Origin: Clostridia bacterium
GTDB lineage: Bacteria; Bacillota; Clostridia; Oscillospirales; CAG-272
DNA: 34,407 nucleotides
Direction of reading: 5' to 3'
Assembly (NCBI GenBank): GCA_017628755.1
Contig: JAGBYM010000035.1
Coordinates: 1-34,407, forward strand
The position numbers and the translations under genes were made by a program. The notes under the pieces are model-generated. The model was given only the letters and a program-made list of their open reading frames with translations, had not been told where the DNA came from and did no database searches. Below, piece after piece: positions 32,418 to 34,407 of the stretch; the stretch's first letter is position 1, and each line of letters opens with the position of its first letter.

Positions 32418-33602
32418 TTAAATCTCAGGTATCTCGATTTCAACCTCGCGTCCGAGTGCAGAGGAGCGTGCGAGTGCGTCGATGATCGCCTGGTTATAGA
32501 TGATCTGGCTTGTGGGAACGGGTGCTGTGCCGCCGTTCTTGATCGCTTCAACGAAGGAGCCGATCTTGAGTCCGACGCGGTCGCATTTGCCGTTGCCGAT
32601 GATCGGAACCTTAAGCTCGGTCTGAAGACCCTCTACTTCCTTGTAGATCGTCATCTCGCCGCCGACGGTGCCGTTCCAGCATTCGGTTGCGGGGATGCGC
32701 AGTCCGCCCTCGGTACCAAGGATGATGGTGTCGCCGGGGGAGTCCATATTCATCGCCCAAGAAATTCTGAAATCGAGGATGATATCGCCCTCGAGACGGA
32801 TAAATCCGCCCGCGAAATCGTCAACACCGAACTTTGCGGCGTAATCAGCCGCGGTTTCGGGCGAATAACCGCTGTAGTTGGGGTCCTTACCGAAGCGGTC
32901 TGAGATCATTCCCGTTGCGGTCAGAGGCTTCGGGTGACCGATCGCGTTCATGATCATGTCGATCGAGTAGCAACCGATATCGCCGAGTGCGCCGATGCCC
33001 GCTGTGTCGTCGCGGATGAAGGTGTCCTTGTTGCCCTTTGCGGGGATTCCGCGGCGGCGTCCGCCACCGGTCTGGATGTAATAGATCTTACCGAGCTCGC
33101 CCGATTCGCAGATCTTCTTGATCATCTGCATGTTGGGGTCGAATCTCGGCTGGAAACCGATCGAAAGGATACGACCGGTCTCTTTTTCGACCTTCATGAC
33201 CTCGATAGCCTCGTCAAGGGTGACGGTGAAGGGCTTTTCGAGAAGGACGTGGAGACCCGCGCGCATTGCCGCGATCGCGCAGTTTGCGTGCTGACGGTTG
33301 TAGGTGCAGATCGAAACGGCGTCGAGCTCGAGGCTCTTGTCCGCGAGCATTTCCTCGTGATCCTTGTAGTCGGTCTTGACGCCCTCAAGCTCATAGGAAG
33401 CAAAGAACTTTGCCGCCTTGCCGGGGACAATATCGCAACCGGCAACGATCTCGACGTCGGGGCGTCCGAGGTATGCCTTCATATGCGAATTTGCGATTCC
33501 GCCCGTGCCGATAAAGCCGATGCGGACCTTTTTTGATGTATCAACGGTCTTTTCCTCTACCGCAGTAAAGGTGTTAAGACCTGCCATTGACTTGTCTGAC
33601 AT
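32418..33602 (-). CDS. Gfo/Idh/MocA family NAD(P)-dependent oxidoreductase
   Basis: The 394-residue cytoplasmic enzyme oxidises or reduces a sugar or cyclitol. Residues 25-45 give the Rossmann motif IGFIGTGGIANSHMKAY. LLEKPFT holds the catalytic-site Lys, and DIGCYSIDMIM carries the later Asp and Tyr of the family. An N-terminal extension of about 25 residues precedes the Rossmann fold. AAAGGA lies before the ATG. A foldback element sits upstream. The substrate cannot be predicted; nearby GH43 and sugar importer genes fit a glycan-breakdown setting. Confidence 0.92.
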   Translation of the reverse strand: MSDKSMAGLNTFTAVEEKTVDTSKKVRIGFIGTGGIANSHMKAYLGRPDVEIVAGCDIVPGKAAKFFASYELEGVKTDYKDHEEMLADKSLELDAVSICTYNRQHANCAIAAMRAGLHVLLEKPFTVTLDEAIEVMKVEKETGRILSIGFQPRFDPNMQMIKKICESGELGKIYYIQTGGGRRRGIPAKGNKDTFIRDDTAGIGALGDIGCYSIDMIMNAIGHPKPLTATGMISDRFGKDPNYSGYSPETAADYAAKFGVDDFAGGFIRLEGDIILDFRISWAMNMDSPGDTIILGTEGGLRIPATECWNGTVGGEMTIYKEVEGLQTELKVPIIGNGKCDRVGLKIGSFVEAIKNGGTAPVPTSQIIYNQAIIDALARSSALGREVEIEIPEI

Positions 33603-33667
33603 TTTGGTTGTTCCTTTCTTGATAGAAAGATGCTGTGGTTTGCAAAATTTTATTTAGTGCGAACGGT

Positions 33668-33984
33668 GCTCTCCTCATTCACCGCTCCTCGCGGTCCCCT
33701 TTCCCCGCTGGGGAACGCTTGAGGGTTTGCGCTTTAATTCAATTTGTTCAGCGAATATCGTTCAAATATATAATTCTGTTCAGGCAAATTGGAAGATTTT
33801 TATTGAAATAATTTAGTGAAAACTTCACCGAGAGTGCATGGTTATTTTAATAAAAATATTCCGATTTGCTTTGAAAGGGTTAAGCTTGAATGATATTCGT
33901 TGAATATCGAAGAAATTTGTGACCAATCCTTAAGCGTTCCCCAGCGGGGAAAGGGGACCGCGAGGAGCGGTGAATGAGGAGAGC
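33668..33984. mobile_element. foldback (MITE-like) element with 57-bp inverted arms
   Basis: The left arm 33668-33724 and right arm 33928-33984 are inverted copies with 56 of 57 matches (arm begins GCTCTCCTCATTC). Inside, a second inverted pair at 33747-33765 and 33886-33904 matches 17 of 19 around GAATATC. The core is AT-rich and encodes nothing. No clear target duplication is visible. It lies in the upstream region of the oxidoreductase gene. The mobile nature is inferred; a structured RNA or bidirectional terminator is the alternative. Confidence 0.65.
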
Positions 33985-34038
33985 TGAGTCTGTACTGCAA
34001 AAAATACAGAAGCAAATAATTATTTAATTAAAATCGGA

Positions 34039-34060
34039 AAATTTTCGCTCGCGGAAATTT
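34039..34060 (-). terminator. possible terminator of the esterase gene
   Basis: An AAATTTTCGC / GCGGAAATTT inverted repeat sits just after the stop codon, with a T-rich run on the minus strand. The stem is AT-rich and includes one G-T pair. Confidence 0.5.
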
Positions 34061-34063
34061 ACC

Positions 34064-34407
34064 TTACTTCTTGATCTCCGCAAACAAAAACTCTATCGCC
34101 GGCACGATCCACTTGTCCCAGAAATCCCAGGTATGCGCGCCGGGGCCTTCCTCATAGAGGAAGTCAAAGCCCTTGCCCTCAAGATAATTCTTGAAGGTGA
34201 TATTCTGTTTATACAGGAAATCCTCGGTTCCGCAAGCGATATAGAGGCGAGGCTTTTCCTTGTCTGCAGGGAATGTGTCAACGAGGTGGAGAAGGTCTTC
34301 ATCCGAGCCGGGGAATGAGGTCGCGTAGTCCTCGCCCCAGTTGCAGACGCAGATGTTATTCCAGCCTTCGTCTTCCGATTTGCCTCCGAATTTCAGGTTG
34401 AGGCATC
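34064..34407 (-). CDS. putative esterase (esterase D/PF00756-like), C-terminal part only
   Basis: The gene runs off the window end, so only the last 114 residues are visible, without a start codon. They contain PRLYIACGTEDFLY, with the likely catalytic Asp, and GPGAHTWDFWDKWIVPAIEF, where GxHxWxxW carries the catalytic His of the esterase D / acetyl-esterase alpha/beta-hydrolase family. The nucleophile Ser would lie outside the window. The stop is TAA at 34066-34064. Enzymes of this group often de-acetylate xylan oligomers, which would fit the GH43 nearby (inference). Confidence 0.85.
   Translation of the reverse strand, partial: CLNLKFGGKSEDEGWNNICVCNWGEDYATSFPGSDEDLLHLVDTFPADKEKPRLYIACGTEDFLYKQNITFKNYLEGKGFDFLYEEGPGAHTWDFWDKWIVPAIEFLFAEIKK

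Overview
The window looks like the chromosome of a low-to-mid GC gut Firmicute (Bacillota, class Clostridia, perhaps Oscillospiraceae-like). The reasons are strong AGGAGG-type ribosome binding sites, many TTGACA-17-TATAAT promoters with extended TGn -10 boxes, cohesin and dockerin modules, Cys-rich surface repeats, BspA-type leucine-rich repeats, and lipoproteins with simple lipoboxes. The taxon is inferred from content only. No phage, integrase, transposase or CRISPR array is seen.

Layout. 1-1.1 kb: aspartate carbamoyltransferase (pyrB) with a fused PyrI-like zinc finger. 1.3-2.4 kb: a seven-helix membrane LuxR-type regulator. 2.5-8.7 kb: a small unknown protein and a secreted protein of about 1,900 residues ending in a dockerin; its promoter carries helically phased CACCCC boxes. 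8.8-12.9 kb: a cohesin-dockerin adaptor and a wall-anchored cohesin protein. Together with the large dockerin protein these could build a small non-catalytic cell-surface assembly. 12.9-13.8 kb (minus): a FliB-like Cys-rich protein. 13.9-16.1 kb: a membrane Rossmann/RyR-domain protein and a lipoprotein. 16.2-19.6 kb: a carbohydrate ABC importer (two permeases and a binding protein, no ATPase). 19.6-20.4 kb: an OB-fold-like lipoprotein. 20.4-22.8 kb: a TIR domain fused to BspA-type LRRs. 22.9-24.8 kb: a three-gene ABC exporter operon like B. subtilis yxlEFG. 24.9-27.9 kb (minus): a 990-residue protein with TIR, NTPase-like and HD phosphohydrolase parts. 28-29 kb (minus): an intracellular GH43 glycosidase. 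29-30.7 kb: a C-terminally short MocR-type regulator divergent from an ECF transporter S component. 30.8-31.5 kb (minus): a propeller-like unknown. 31.6-32.4 kb: repeats, tRNA-Trp and structured intergenic DNA. 32.4-33.6 kb (minus): a Gfo/Idh/MocA oxidoreductase. 33.7-34.0 kb: a foldback element with 57-bp inverted arms. 34.06 kb to the end (minus): the C-terminal part of an esterase.

Two themes stand out. The first is the cohesin-dockerin set in which no partner is an obvious enzyme. The second is the concentration, within 14 kb, of three conflict- or nucleotide-signalling-type proteins: RyR-Rossmann membrane protein, TIR-LRR, and TIR-NTPase-HD. The TIR-LRR protein keeps a stretch strikingly like the SARM1 TIR catalytic region. 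Whether these three act together is speculation, but each architecture deserves testing as an NAD-linked immune or stress sensor.
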